From positions 1 to 6,146 of the forward strand of contig CAJPRR010000132.1 of NCBI GenBank assembly GCA_905373085.1: a stretch of DNA of 6,146 bases. The letters are read 5' to 3'. The notes below the pieces were generated by a model. The model was not told the DNA's origin and made no database searches. It saw only the letters and a program-made list of their open reading frames with translations. A program made the translations under genes and the position numbers. The DNA comes from an uncultured Selenomonas sp. GTDB lineage: Bacteria > Bacillota > Negativicutes > Selenomonadales > Selenomonadaceae. This document shows, piece by piece, positions 6,130 to 6,146 of the stretch (positions are counted from its first letter, which is position 1; every line of letters begins with the position of its first letter).

Positions 6130-6146
6130 GTCGTTTTTGTTTTCTA

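Noticed and set aside
1..6146. CRISPR arrays, tRNA or rRNA genes, insertion sequences, attachment sites
   Set aside because: No spaced direct repeats, cloverleaf-like segments, transposase motifs or terminal inverted repeats were seen. The window is almost fully occupied by four ordinary genes.

Overview
The window is GC-rich bacterial DNA. All four recognisable protein genes lie on the minus strand. A class B penicillin-binding protein (PBP) with a C-terminal PASTA domain, together with Shine-Dalgarno sites of the AAGGGG/GAGGTG type and GC-rich coding sequence, suggests a high-GC Firmicutes-type lineage. A Negativicute such as a Selenomonas relative is my best guess, but this is inference only. 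The coding bias leaves very long open antisense frames on the plus strand. I treat these as shadows, because every conserved motif reads on the minus strand.

Layout in the direction of transcription (right to left): (1) 6115-4103, a 670-residue class B PBP (FtsI/SpoVD type). It has one N-terminal membrane anchor, a full transpeptidase triad and one PASTA domain, and is followed by a probable hairpin terminator at 4102-4067. (2) An AT-rich intergenic/leader region at 4066-3931. It carries a candidate sigma-70-type promoter, a small inverted repeat over the -35 region, and a possible 22-codon leader ORF that overlaps the next gene. (3) 3930-2227, a response regulator with REC-GGDEF-EAL architecture. 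Its GGDEF motif is degenerate and its EAL domain looks intact, so it is predicted to be a c-di-GMP phosphodiesterase. (4) 2220-1108, galM, aldose 1-epimerase. It starts 6 bases after the regulator's stop, with its ribosome site overlapping the regulator's last codons, so the two are very probably co-transcribed. (5) A strong GC-rich hairpin at 1072-1044 with a T-rich tail. (6) 1019 to the left edge, the first 339 residues of a ClC-family chloride channel/transporter, cut by the window boundary.

The PBP acts in septal or peripheral peptidoglycan synthesis. The regulator would lower c-di-GMP in response to phosphorylation by an unseen kinase. GalM interconverts sugar anomers in the cytoplasm. 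The ClC protein moves anions across the membrane. I see no single pathway uniting them, and no mobile elements, CRISPR arrays, tRNA or rRNA.

The most notable observation is the ClC protein: the gating glutamate of the GREGP motif is glycine (GRGGP) and the anion-coordinating serine of GSGIP is also glycine (GGGIP), while the internal proton-pathway glutamate is kept. I did not find a convincing, wholly new multi-gene system.
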